From: Cloacibacterium rupense
GTDB lineage: Bacteria; Bacteroidota; Bacteroidia; Flavobacteriales; Weeksellaceae
Length of the DNA stretch: 64,000 bases
Direction of reading: 5' to 3'
NCBI RefSeq assembly: GCF_014645495.1
Contig: NZ_BMLV01000002.1
Coordinates: forward strand, 425,191-489,190
Shown here: positions 9,537 through 17,862 of the stretch, in pieces
How positions within the stretch are numbered: the first letter of the stretch is position 1
Layout: each line of letters begins with the position of its first letter
Notes under the pieces: generated by a model
The model's input: only the letters and a program-made list of their open reading frames with translations
Database searches by the model: none
What the model was told of the DNA's origin: nothing
Program-made: the position numbers and the translations under genes

Positions 9537-9562
9537 ATGAATTGCGCTTTCGCTTAATTCAT
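9537..9562. other. Hairpin in the fabG leader
   Basis: ATGAATT+GCG pairs with CGC+AATTCAT, with a two-base bulge and a CTTT loop. The outer arms resemble the TATGAAT/ATTCATA hairpin of the REP units at 12.7-13.4 kb. It may be a degenerate REP, a terminator for the upstream gene, or a leader structure. Confidence 0.35.
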
Positions 9563-9618
9563 TATACTTTATTTATTATTCTCTAAATAACTTTTGCAAA
9601 TTTAAAAGAAATTATTAA

Positions 9619-10197
9619 CTATTCATTCAAACCTTTTCCTGCAAAAATTTGGGGTTTTGCTTTTTCTATTCTAGCAATTCTGGTTGATGATTGTTTAGCA
9701 GACGAAAAGTGCAATAAATAAGCGCGTTGTCTTCCTGGAGTTAATGATTTAAAAGCTTTTTCAAAATCTTTATCTTGTTTAAAAAATTCTTCTAATTCTT
9801 CAGGAAGTTTTTGTTCTTCGATTTTTTTAAAAGTTACTTTTGCGCCAGATTTTTCTAGCTCAATCATTTCTTTGATGTAGTCTTTCAAAACCGACTCTAA
9901 ATCATTGATTTTTTGAAGATTAGTAAATTTTACAATTTTTGCAGACTGGGTATTTTCGCCAGCAAATTCTAGAATTTTTTGCTCATCTTTCAGCAAAACT
10001 CCTTTGAAGAAACTCAGTGTGCAAAATTCTTTGAAACTTCCAAGAATAATGAGATTTTTACCGTTGTAAGAATAGCACGGTTGATACCATTTTACTTCTT
10101 CGGCTAAACCACAATCAAGAACGATGGAACGAAGTTTTGTGAGTTCTTCTCTCCAATTTTTAGATTTTTCGATAAGTTCTTCTACGGTTGGTTTCAT
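9619..10197 (-). CDS. DUF1801/YdeI family protein
   Basis: 192 residues. The N-terminal part (WREELTKLRSIVLDCGLAEEVKWYQPCYSY) is the DUF1801 fold, and the C-terminal part carries the YdeI/OmpD-associated signature FKSLTPGRQRAYLLHFSSAKQ with the closing RIARIEKAKPQIFAGKG. These are soluble bacterial proteins without a settled function; the domain is a SufE/ARM-like helical fold. It follows the GHKL gene by only six bases on the same strand, so it is probably in one transcript with it and rsmI. Confidence 0.85.
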   Translation of the reverse strand: MKPTVEELIEKSKNWREELTKLRSIVLDCGLAEEVKWYQPCYSYNGKNLIILGSFKEFCTLSFFKGVLLKDEQKILEFAGENTQSAKIVKFTNLQKINDLESVLKDYIKEMIELEKSGAKVTFKKIEEQKLPEELEEFFKQDKDFEKAFKSLTPGRQRAYLLHFSSAKQSSTRIARIEKAKPQIFAGKGLNE

Positions 10198-10203
10198 TTT
10201 GTT

Positions 10204-12045
10204 TTAATATCTCTCGCAGAATTTACTTTTTATAAAATTTAAAAAAGTATTATTTCTTGAATCAGCATCATTAACAACAGCATCTAAATCCCATACATAA
10301 ATTCCTATAGGAACCTTTACAATTGGATTTTTAGAAATTGCTACTTCTGTATCTCGATAAAACATTTTACCTGTCGAATATAGCTCATTATATGAACCTA
10401 ACAAAGATAATTCAGTTTCTTCATCGATTTCAATAATTGCATAATACCAAATCCTTTGGATTTTATTATTATAATATTTCATCAATTTTTGTGCTCTAGT
10501 CTCAAGTTGATTTATAGCTTTTAAATTTTCATATTTTCCAACTCCCCTCTTTTTTAGTTCCACTATAACAATATCAAAAGGAACATTTTCTTCTGGATTA
10601 TTTGAAAAAACAAATGCTAAATCAGGTCTATCAATATCTTTTTCTATATTTTCATTTTCAGTAATGATTTTCAATAAGTCTGTTGTTTCTCTATTACTCA
10701 ATACAAATTCGTATGTCATATACTTATCATCCAAAAGCCAAGAATTGTTTTTATATATATCATTTGTTTGATTATCCTTTGAAAAAAAACCATCTTTTCC
10801 CATAGTTGCAAACAACTTATGTAACTCAGACTCGCTATTGTCTTTTGTAGATTTTTTTAACTTATTAATTGTTAACTGTCTAAATAAAATATACTCTGTT
10901 AAAGCTCTTGAAGAAAGTTCTAAAGATTTCTTAAATTGTTCATCATTTAAACTTGATGCTTCTAATAATTCCTTTTGCTCTTTAAAGAATTCGTCTTGAG
11001 CTTCTTTTAAAACATCGTTCTTCTTTAAATATCCTACATTATCAGTATTAAAATATCCTCCAAGATGCGGGTAAGTATTAAACAAATCTTTTCTAATATT
11101 TTCGTTCCTTTTTTTTATTTTTGGAACGTTTTGTTCAATTATTTCAGCAACTTCTTTTCTAAAAACGTTTTGAATAATGTATAAGTCTTGTTTTGTTAAA
11201 GCTAAATTTTGGCGGTTGGCATCTACTTTTCCAATAAAAAAATCAGATAATAAAAGAAATACCATCTTGTAACCTGTAGGTGTATTTTCTTGGGCAATTA
11301 AGTCAATCTTATAAGTCCTATTGTCGACCGAAATAGCAGCTATTAAATTACTTTCGAGTGGATTTTCAGTCTTTTCAATTGAATAAAATAGCTCAAATTT
11401 ATCATATAAATTTATTGGGCTTTCTATATCTTTTTCATAAAATTGCGGAATATCACTTGCATCCAATATTTGAGAAGTAGCTTTATCACTTACTAAAGTT
11501 TCTATATTAATTCTAAATTCTTGTTTACTTCTTTTTTTATTAAATAGTAATGTGTAAAACTCTTCTAATATTCTGTTTTTTAAAAATGCAGGATTAATGT
11601 ATTCTCTTTTTGCAATTTTCTGCAAAGTGCACCCAGAAAACAAAAATTTACTTCCGTTACTTTCCGTTGTTTCTTCTATATTTGAAATACTTTCATCAAA
11701 ATTTTCTGAAAAAATAAACCTTCTTTTTTTATTTTCGAATATACTTTCAACCTCTACTTTTTCAAAATAACATAAATAAACTAATCGTCCTAATCCTTTG
11801 TGTGAGCTTTCTTCAACATCAAATAAGTTTGAAAATTTTTTATATCTTTCATTTGTAAAACCGTCACCATTATCTTCAATTGTAAATTTCAAGGTATCTA
11901 TCTTATTAATTTCATCAAGAGAAATTCTTATATTAATTTCTGAGGCATTTGCATCAAAAGCATTCGCTATAGCCTCAAAAAATACCATTTCCAAAGAAGA
12001 GTTTGTAAAAAACATTTTTACTGCCTGAGCTAGTTTTACTTTCAT
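10204..12045 (-). CDS. GHKL (HSP90/MutL/MORC-like) ATPase with PD-(D/E)XK-like C-terminal domain
   Basis: 613 residues from the ATG at 12045; a TTG four codons upstream is possible. The numbers here count from that TTG. The N-terminus has the Bergerat-fold N box FFEAIANAFDANA (E28, N32, D35), the G1 box IEDNGDGF and the G2 box HKGLGRLVYL. A middle S5-like region with VDANRQNLAL (a basic ATP-sensing loop) follows, then a charged linker. The C-terminus shows D479 (RPDLAFVF) and, 21 residues later, E500-L-K502 (VIVELKK), the spacing of a PD-(D/E)XK nuclease core. The ATG lies two bases past the rsmI stop, so it is translationally coupled. Possibly a stand-alone defence or DNA-processing gene; function unknown. 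Confidence 0.8.
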   Translation of the reverse strand: MKVKLAQAVKMFFTNSSLEMVFFEAIANAFDANASEINIRISLDEINKIDTLKFTIEDNGDGFTNERYKKFSNLFDVEESSHKGLGRLVYLCYFEKVEVESIFENKKRRFIFSENFDESISNIEETTESNGSKFLFSGCTLQKIAKREYINPAFLKNRILEEFYTLLFNKKRSKQEFRINIETLVSDKATSQILDASDIPQFYEKDIESPINLYDKFELFYSIEKTENPLESNLIAAISVDNRTYKIDLIAQENTPTGYKMVFLLLSDFFIGKVDANRQNLALTKQDLYIIQNVFRKEVAEIIEQNVPKIKKRNENIRKDLFNTYPHLGGYFNTDNVGYLKKNDVLKEAQDEFFKEQKELLEASSLNDEQFKKSLELSSRALTEYILFRQLTINKLKKSTKDNSESELHKLFATMGKDGFFSKDNQTNDIYKNNSWLLDDKYMTYEFVLSNRETTDLLKIITENENIEKDIDRPDLAFVFSNNPEENVPFDIVIVELKKRGVGKYENLKAINQLETRAQKLMKYYNNKIQRIWYYAIIEIDEETELSLLGSYNELYSTGKMFYRDTEVAISKNPIVKVPIGIYVWDLDAVVNDADSRNNTFLNFIKSKFCERY

Positions 12046-12047
12046 AT

Positions 12048-12722
12048 TCAAATACAATTATTAATTATCAAAACAATCTCTCCTTTCAAGGTCTTGCTTT
12101 TAGAAAAAGCAATGAGTTCATCGATAGTTCCTCGTTTGGTTTCTTCGAACTTTTTAGAAATTTCTCGACTTAAACTTACTTTAGTATGTTCCCCAAAAAA
12201 TTCTTTGATTTGTTCTAAAGTGGTATTGATTTTATGTGGACTTTCATACAAAACAATGGTTTTTTTCTCTTCGGCAAGTTGCTTCAGTTTGGTTTGTCTG
12301 CCTTTTTTTTGAGGCAAAAATCCTGCAAAATAAAAATCGTGATTGGGCAAACCAGAAACTACCAAAGCTGGAACAAAAGCAGTTGCACCAGGAAGACAAA
12401 TCATTTCCACATCTTCATCTGCACACGCTTTCCCAAGTAAATAACCTGGATCTGAAATTCCGGGAGTTCCTGCATCGGTAATTATGGCGATGCTTTGTCC
12501 GGATTTTAAATCGGTGATTACTTTTTCTGTTGCAGTATGTTCATTATGAAGGTGATACGATTTTAAAGGTTTTGAAATTTCGTAATGTTTCAATAAAATT
12601 CCCGAAGTTCTGGTGTCTTCACAAAGGATATAATCTACTTCTTTCAAAACTTTTATCGCTCTGAAAGTCATATCTTCTAGGTTTCCAATCGGAGTTGGAA
12701 CAAAGTATAGGATTCCGCTCAT
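12048..12722 (-). CDS. rsmI: 16S rRNA (cytidine(1402)-2'-O)-methyltransferase
   Basis: 224 residues. The SAM-dependent tetrapyrrole-methylase fold is clear: YFVPTPIGNLEDMTFRA at the N-terminus, CEDTRTSGILLKHY, ITDAGTPGISDPG and LPGATAFVPALVVSGL. RsmI methylates the 2'-O of C1402 in 16S rRNA. I chose the ATG at 12722 (MSGILYFVPTPIG); the five codons before it come from the adjoining REP hairpin and do not resemble the family. The GHKL gene begins two bases after its stop. Confidence 0.95.
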   Translation of the reverse strand: MSGILYFVPTPIGNLEDMTFRAIKVLKEVDYILCEDTRTSGILLKHYEISKPLKSYHLHNEHTATEKVITDLKSGQSIAIITDAGTPGISDPGYLLGKACADEDVEMICLPGATAFVPALVVSGLPNHDFYFAGFLPQKKGRQTKLKQLAEEKKTIVLYESPHKINTTLEQIKEFFGEHTKVSLSREISKKFEETKRGTIDELIAFSKSKTLKGEIVLIINNCI

Positions 12723-12772
12723 TATGAATAAATTCATAACTTCTAATATCAGTCGTTCCTACGGAACTCCCT
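12722..12772. repeat. REP unit copy A (partial)
   Basis: Contains TTATGAAT/ATTCATAA (8-bp perfect hairpin, 12722-12739) and GTTCC-TAC-GGAAC (12755-12767), in the same order and spacing as copies B and C. It lacks the other two hairpins. Its first base is also the first base of the rsmI start codon. Confidence 0.75.
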
Positions 12773-12802
12773 ATAAAAGCTATGTTTGTTTTTTTCTTTT
12801 TT

Positions 12803-12913
12803 CTATGAATAAATTCATAGGTTCTAAAATCGTTCGTTCCTACGGAACTCTCTAATGTTTCAGAGTCGCAGAGCGACGAAAGATTTCAAAGCCTGAGATT
12901 TTAATCTTAGGCA
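12803..12913. repeat. REP unit copy B (full)
   Basis: Four hairpins in order: CTATGAAT/ATTCATAG (12803-12820), GTTCC-TAC-GGAAC (12836-12848), GTCGC-AGA-GCGAC (12865-12877) and GCCTGAGATT/AATCTTAGGC (12891-12912). It lies directly downstream of the transposase gene, which ends at 12917. Confidence 0.85.
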
Positions 12914-12916
12914 AAT

Positions 12917-13378
12917 TTAAGTTAATTCTTCAAACCAATAATCTTCATCGTATTTCACTTCAAATTTCTGCAAAAGTTTTAAATATTCATCTTTAAAGTT
13001 TTCTTTTTGATGATGTTCTTCTTGGTTTTCAATGTATTTATAAACTCTATCTATTGAATTTTGATTATAACTAAAACCACCAAATCCACGTTGCCATTCA
13101 AATCTTTCTTCTAAAAATTGATTTTCATTAATCCATTTTGAAGATTTTGCTTTTACACTTTTCATTACTTCCGAAAGAGAAAGTGTAGTTTTTAAAGTTA
13201 AAAAACAATGAACATGGTCTTCTACTCCATTTACAATAATGGTTTTACAACCTGTTTCATTAATTAAATTTCCTATTACGGCAAACAACTCTTTTCTGAA
13301 ACTTTCTTTAATAAGTGCATTTCTATATTTTACGGCAAAAACAGTTTGCACGTATAATTTTACATAAGTATTTGGCAT
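12917..13378 (-). CDS. REP-associated tyrosine transposase (RAYT), IS200-like Y1 family
   Basis: 153 residues of the Y1 transposase fold. The HUH motif is DHVHCF (H55, H57), followed by the family signature FEWQRGFGGFSYNQNSI and YKYIENQEEHH, whose Y115 is the expected nucleophile. Such single-gene transposases bind and cleave single-stranded REP hairpins and are usually domesticated rather than part of a mobile IS. Consistent with this, no IS605-type tnpB is nearby, and closely related REP units lie on both sides (12803-12913 and 13392-13501). The reading frame looks intact. Confidence 0.9.
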   Translation of the reverse strand: MPNTYVKLYVQTVFAVKYRNALIKESFRKELFAVIGNLINETGCKTIIVNGVEDHVHCFLTLKTTLSLSEVMKSVKAKSSKWINENQFLEERFEWQRGFGGFSYNQNSIDRVYKYIENQEEHHQKENFKDEYLKLLQKFEVKYDEDYWFEELT

Positions 13379-13391
13379 CGTTATTAGTTTT

Positions 13392-13501
13392 TTATGAATA
13401 AATTTATAACTTTTAATATCGTTCGTTCCTACGGAACTCTCTAATACTTAGAGTCGCATCACGACGACCGATTTCTAAGCCTGAGATTTCAATCTTAGGC
13501 A
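13392..13501. repeat. REP unit copy C (full)
   Basis: Same four-hairpin order as copy B: TTATGAAT/ATTTATAA (13392-13409), GTTCC-TAC-GGAAC, GTCGC-like/GACGAC, and GCCTGAGATT/AATCTTAGGC (13479-13500). It lies between the transposase gene and the DUF4395 gene, in the same orientation as copies A and B. Confidence 0.85.
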
Positions 13502-13513
13502 AATTATAAATAT

Positions 13514-14158
13514 TTAAAGTTTCTTAAACAAATCTGTCGGCATTATTTTAAAAGCATCATTAAAAACGAAAGCTAAAATTACCACAAAAACAACAAATCC
13601 TAAAAATATAAACCATTGATTTACAGAAATTTTCTGAATATCTTGCTTCTGGTTTACTTCACAGATTTCTCCTGGACAATATTGCGCTTTTTCTTTATTT
13701 ATCCATCCGTATAATTTACAGCCGATACAAACTCCGAAAGCAGATTCGAAGAACATCAAAATCAGGCAAACAAAACAAGTAAGCCCTGTAATTACACTAT
13801 AAGTGTTAAGCAAAACCAATAAAAGAAACATCAGAATTGAAAGAAATAAACCAATTCCCCAGGCAAATTTTTTCTGTGGCGCTCCTACATATTCTGGATT
13901 TTGATTTCTCACGAAAAATCTTCCCAAAATAAGAAGTGGTGAAAATTTCGGGCTAACAAATAATCTGATAGAAAAATCTATCATAAAAATAATAATGACG
14001 TATTTTATAGGTACAAAATCATGATTATGTATAATTAAAAAAAAGGAAATAAGCGTTGCCAGAAACATAATTCCTGCAGTTGCTCTTATTTCTCTTTCGT
14101 TTACTACGGGAATATTATAACCTGAGACTGTTTCACCAAATTGTAGTTTGTTTTTCAT
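13514..14158 (-). CDS. DUF4395 family membrane protein
   Basis: 214 residues with about six hydrophobic segments: a pair near 30-75, a pair near 105-145, and a final one near 180-205. The signatures VNEREIRATAGIMF, DFSIRLFVSPKFSPL and FESAFGVCIGCKLYGW match DUF4395, in which the two cysteines of the CxxC-like GVCIGC are conserved and a membrane redox role has been guessed. Its start is 75 bases from the end of the next gene upstream. REP copy C follows its stop. Confidence 0.8.
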   Translation of the reverse strand: MKNKLQFGETVSGYNIPVVNEREIRATAGIMFLATLISFFLIIHNHDFVPIKYVIIIFMIDFSIRLFVSPKFSPLLILGRFFVRNQNPEYVGAPQKKFAWGIGLFLSILMFLLLVLLNTYSVITGLTCFVCLILMFFESAFGVCIGCKLYGWINKEKAQYCPGEICEVNQKQDIQKISVNQWFIFLGFVVFVVILAFVFNDAFKIMPTDLFKKL

Positions 14159-14233
14159 ATTTTTAAAGTTTAAATTTTGAGATAAGTCTCACTTTTTCAG
14201 AAATTTGTTACAATTGTATATCAATTACTGGTT

Positions 14234-14818
14234 TTAGTCTATTTTAATTTTAAAAATTTGTTTGTTATTATCTTCAACAAAAACAAAACTTATATTTATA
14301 CAAACAATTCGGAATATAAAATGCTCCGAAATGTTTTCTAATTTTTTTATCAAACTTATTTTATCGAAATCATAGGAATATATTTCTATTATTTGTTTTT
14401 CATCGGTATAAGGAATATTTACCGTCGCAAAATATTTATAATCAGAACTAAATATCGGAAAACCATTTAATTTATATTTTTTCCCAGATTCCTTGCTGAT
14501 AAGAAAATAATATTCGCCATTATACTCTGTAACTTTAATTAAATCAAAATTATGATAAAATTGAAAAGTTCCTTCAAATTCATATTGAATATAATTCTCG
14601 TCTGAATTGTTATTTACAAACTTTAAAGTTCCTTTATTTGTTTTGATGACAAAACCATTTTCAATCTTTTTAACAAATTGTTTATTTACCAATTTATTTA
14701 AGTAAGAATGACAAGTATCTCTCTTTTCAGTTTTAATAAATTCTGCACTTTCAGTCTTTTGGCAGAAAATAAAAATTGAAAAGAATAAAAAGGGGATTGA
14801 TAAACTATAATTTCTCAT
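14234..14818 (-). CDS. Hypothetical secreted protein
   Basis: 194 residues with an N-terminal hydrophobic stretch (MRNYSLSIPFLFFSIFIFCQ) that could be a Sec signal or lipoprotein signal; the Cys is at residue 19. The rest alternates short beta strands (GTLKFVNNNSDENYIQYEF, YYFLISKESGKKYKL) and may form a WD- or beta-propeller-like blade set. I recognise no family. The start overlaps the end of mpl by 14 bases, so it is likely co-transcribed with it. AT-rich, probably a lineage-specific gene. Confidence 0.6.
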   Translation of the reverse strand: MRNYSLSIPFLFFSIFIFCQKTESAEFIKTEKRDTCHSYLNKLVNKQFVKKIENGFVIKTNKGTLKFVNNNSDENYIQYEFEGTFQFYHNFDLIKVTEYNGEYYFLISKESGKKYKLNGFPIFSSDYKYFATVNIPYTDEKQIIEIYSYDFDKISLIKKLENISEHFIFRIVCINISFVFVEDNNKQIFKIKID

Positions 14819-16175
14819 ACAAATCCTTACAAAATTCCTCCAAACTAGGATCTCTCGCTCCCATCAAAAGAAGCACAGAACTTTCTGATAATGAAGATTT
14901 AACCTCATTTAAAAAATCATTTCTATCTTCTACAAAAAACGCTTTTTTACCTCTTGCTTTGATGTCTTCTATTAAATCGTTTGCAGAAATATCTTTCACG
15001 GCAGTTCCACCAGCGTAGAAAATTTCACTCATCCAAATTTCATCATTTTCACGAAGCGAAGCCGAAATTTCTTCCACAAAATCTTTTCTCAAAAATCTCG
15101 TCGGTCCATAACCATGAGGTTGAAACCAAGCTATTACTTTTTCAGCCAAAGGTTGACAAGCCTTAATGGAAGCAGCACATTTTGCAGGATTGTGCGCATA
15201 ATCATCAATCACCCAAACTCCATTTTTTTGTCCGAGAATTTGATGACGACGATAAATTCCTTCGTATTTTGATAAACTTTCGGCGCAAGTTTTTAAATCA
15301 ACTCCAATTTGATGAGCCACTGCAATTGCGGCAGTTGCATTTTCTACAGAATGTTGGCCAATAGCATTCATTTCAAATTTTTGATTCAATACTTCAAAAC
15401 TCAAATGAAAACCATTTTGTTCAAATTTTTTAGCATTAAAACCTGCATTTTCTTTCTCAAAACCAAAATCATTTTTAGAATTCTCCGACAAAGATTTGGC
15501 TAATGCATTTGATTGATTTACAATAAATAAGCTATTGGCATTATTTTTAAAAATCGTAAAAAGTTCTATCAATTCATCAATTTCTTGATGGTCTTTGTCT
15601 ATATTAAGTAAAAGTCCGATTTCAGGTTCGTATTGAACTACAGAACCATCGCTTTCGTCAGCTTCTATAATGAGCCAATCTCCTTTTCCAACGTAAGCAT
15701 TTCCGATTTTTCCTTGTTTGATAATGGAAGTTAAACCTGCTCCAGAAATTATAGAAGGCTCTAAACCCGCATCCAACAAAATTTGAAATAACATCGCCGA
15801 AGTGGTTGATTTTCCAGAAGTTCCAGCAACTGCAATGGTTTTCTTGCTTTTGGCAATCATCGCCAGAAGCTGACTTCTTTTAATTATAGGAATTCCGAGT
15901 TCTTTGGCTTTTTTTACTTCGTAAACCGTGTCTTCAATCGCGGTAGAAACTACTACCAAATCAGTTTCCTCGGTAATACCGCTTCCATCTTGAACAAAGC
16001 ACTTAATTCCTTCATTTTCAAGTTGTTCTTTGGTTTTATTGTACTCGCCTTTATGGAAATATCGGTCACTTCCCGAAACTTGCATACCAATGCCTTGCAA
16101 ATATTGAGCAATAGCACTCATACCAACGCCTGCAACTCCTATGAAAAAAGGATTTTTGAAATTTGAAATATTCAT
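14805..16175 (-). CDS. mpl: UDP-N-acetylmuramate--peptide ligase of the MurC/Mpl type
   Basis: 456 residues with all three Mur-ligase domains: an N-terminal UDP-binding Rossmann fold (GVAGVGMSAIAQYL), the ATP-binding centre AGTSGKSTT (P-loop 118-124) with EADESDGS, and the C-terminal domain with YAHNPAKC and WFQPHGYGPTRFL. Mpl reattaches recycled murein tripeptide to UDP-MurNAc. The other possibility is a MurC paralogue, since both share this architecture. The closest calls in Bacteroidota are Mpl-type, so the symbol is moderately sure. A short simple-sequence stretch (GATGGATGATGGATG) lies just before the gene. Confidence 0.8.
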   Translation of the reverse strand: MNISNFKNPFFIGVAGVGMSAIAQYLQGIGMQVSGSDRYFHKGEYNKTKEQLENEGIKCFVQDGSGITEETDLVVVSTAIEDTVYEVKKAKELGIPIIKRSQLLAMIAKSKKTIAVAGTSGKSTTSAMLFQILLDAGLEPSIISGAGLTSIIKQGKIGNAYVGKGDWLIIEADESDGSVVQYEPEIGLLLNIDKDHQEIDELIELFTIFKNNANSLFIVNQSNALAKSLSENSKNDFGFEKENAGFNAKKFEQNGFHLSFEVLNQKFEMNAIGQHSVENATAAIAVAHQIGVDLKTCAESLSKYEGIYRRHQILGQKNGVWVIDDYAHNPAKCAASIKACQPLAEKVIAWFQPHGYGPTRFLRKDFVEEISASLRENDEIWMSEIFYAGGTAVKDISANDLIEDIKARGKKAFFVEDRNDFLNEVKSSLSESSVLLLMGARDPSLEEFCKDLYEKL

Positions 16176-16246
16176 ATTTTGTTAGGTGTTAGATGATGGA
16201 TGATGGATGCTTTTCTTCATACATCCAGCTTCCAACATCCAGCATT

Positions 16247-17218
16247 TTATAAAAATTTATTCTCTACCAAGCTCCACAATCTTTGGGCATATTCATCTAC
16301 TTTTTCCCAATTTCTTTCGTAGTAAACATCACTTAGATAATCTTTGGCTTGATCTAACTTTTTAAAGGAATTCAATTTTGTAACTACCTCATTCAGTTCT
16401 ACTTGACTGCCATCAAAAAGTACTTTTGTAAAGGCAATTTTGTCATTAATATCCAATTTAAAATCTGGCAATTGCTTTTCTGCTTCCAAATAATCTGTTG
16501 GCATATTATTTTTTAGCAAACTAGGATTTTTATGTGGAGTTTCAGGTTTTTGTTCTTCTTTTATTTCTTCTGGAATATTCATTAAATGGTCATCATCAAA
16601 AAGACTTTGTACTATATTCAAACCTTTGATGTGAGACAATTTGAATTTCTTAGAATGATGCGGAGATTCGTGTATTTCCGTTGGTTCTACAGATTTTTCA
16701 GTATGAATTGGTTTTTCTATATCTAAGATTTTTCTTCTTTCTTGGTGAATTCTTTCCTCTTCTTCTAGCTTTTCAATTTCAATTTTTTTATTCGAAATTT
16801 GTTCCAGCTCTTCATTGACTTCATTTTGAATATTTTCGGATATAGTATTTTGTTCCGCTTCTTTTTCAAGGAAATATTCATCATCTATATTTTCTGAAAC
16901 AACAGCTTCTTCAATCACAACTTCTTCTATATCAGAAACTTTTATTAAATTTTCTTCTTCTTGAATATCAATAATTTGTTTGGTATCAATTTCAAAATTA
17001 ATGACATCTCTTACAACGTTTTCTTCTAAAGCCTTCTCTTCAGAAAGCCATTTTTCTACTTCACCATAAATTTTTAATTCAGAAACTTTTTCTGAAAATA
17101 ACTTAATTTTATCTACATTTTTTATGAAATCTTCCTCAGAAGAATATCCAGAAAACTCTTGCAAGAGCAATTTAACCTCTTGATATACTTTATCTTGAGT
17201 TTCTTTTAAATTTTGCAT
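16247..17218 (-). CDS. Conserved hypothetical protein, acidic, beside tdk
   Basis: 323 residues from the ATG at 17218 (MQNLKETQ); frames further upstream would overlap tdk. The first two thirds are rich in Glu, Lys and Ile and look mostly disordered or coiled-coil. The last 90 residues form an ordered helical domain with the pattern FTKVLFDGSQVELNEVV and NWEKVDEYAQRLWSLVE. I recall this C-terminal pattern as conserved in Bacteroidota proteins of unknown function, often next to thymidine kinase. It is divergent from tdk with only 56 bases between the starts. Confidence 0.7.
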   Translation of the reverse strand: MQNLKETQDKVYQEVKLLLQEFSGYSSEEDFIKNVDKIKLFSEKVSELKIYGEVEKWLSEEKALEENVVRDVINFEIDTKQIIDIQEEENLIKVSDIEEVVIEEAVVSENIDDEYFLEKEAEQNTISENIQNEVNEELEQISNKKIEIEKLEEEERIHQERRKILDIEKPIHTEKSVEPTEIHESPHHSKKFKLSHIKGLNIVQSLFDDDHLMNIPEEIKEEQKPETPHKNPSLLKNNMPTDYLEAEKQLPDFKLDINDKIAFTKVLFDGSQVELNEVVTKLNSFKKLDQAKDYLSDVYYERNWEKVDEYAQRLWSLVENKFL

Positions 17219-17239
17219 ATTAAATCTTTTAAAATTGCT

Positions 17240-17247
17240 TAATTTTG
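17240..17247 (+). promoter_or_regulatory. Bacteroidota -7 element for tdk
   Basis: TAATTTTG, a perfect TAnnTTTG, 27 bases before the tdk ATG, in the short divergent gap. Confidence 0.45.
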
Positions 17248-17274
17248 AAACTAATTTATCTGCTAATTTAGACA

Positions 17275-17862
17275 ATGTTTTTAGAAAATACAATAAACCA
17301 CGCAAAACAAAGTGGCTGGATGGAAGTAATCTGTGGATCAATGTTTTCTGGGAAAACCGAAGAATTGATACGAAGATTGCGCCGCGCAGAAATGGCTGGG
17401 CAAAAAGTAGAAATTTTTAAACCAAAAATTGATACAAGGTATGATGATGTAGAAGTGGTTTCTCATAATCATAATAAAATTATGAGTACACCTGTAGAAA
17501 GTTCTAACGAAATTCTTCTGCTAGGTTCTACTTGTGATGTGATAGGAATAGATGAAGCACAGTTTTTTGACGAAGGAATTGTAGAAGTAGCTAATCAACT
17601 GGCAAACAACGGAGTACGCGTAGTAATCGCAGGTCTAGATATGGATTTTCTGGGCCGACCTTTTGGGCCAATGCCTTTTTTAATGGCTACTGCAGAATAT
17701 GTAACCAAAGTGCACGCCATTTGTAAAAAAACAGGAAATTTAGCTAATTATTCCATGAGAATATCTAAAAACCAAAATTTGGTACAACTCGGAGAAACTG
17801 ACAGTTACGAAGCTGTAAGCAGAAGAGTTTTTGTAGATGATGTTTTGAATAAAAAAGAATGA
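17275..17862 (+). CDS. tdk: Thymidine kinase (type II)
   Basis: 195 residues. P-loop GSMFSGKT (21-28), Walker B-like GIDEAQFFD with catalytic E94, and the GLDMDFLGRPFGPMP lasso segment are present, so phosphorylation of thymidine with ATP is expected. The structural zinc site is degraded: the first pair keeps C150 but has T153, and the C-terminal CRxC is replaced by S182-R-R-V185. Its stop overlaps the murF-alr start (ATGA), indicating co-translation. Confidence 0.95.
   Translation: MFLENTINHAKQSGWMEVICGSMFSGKTEELIRRLRRAEMAGQKVEIFKPKIDTRYDDVEVVSHNHNKIMSTPVESSNEILLLGSTCDVIGIDEAQFFDEGIVEVANQLANNGVRVVIAGLDMDFLGRPFGPMPFLMATAEYVTKVHAICKKTGNLANYSMRISKNQNLVQLGETDSYEAVSRRVFVDDVLNKKE

Noticed and set aside
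12722-12737. Extended rsmI start giving MNLFI before MSGILYF
   Set aside because: The extra codons are read from the REP hairpin and are absent from the normal RsmI N-terminus.
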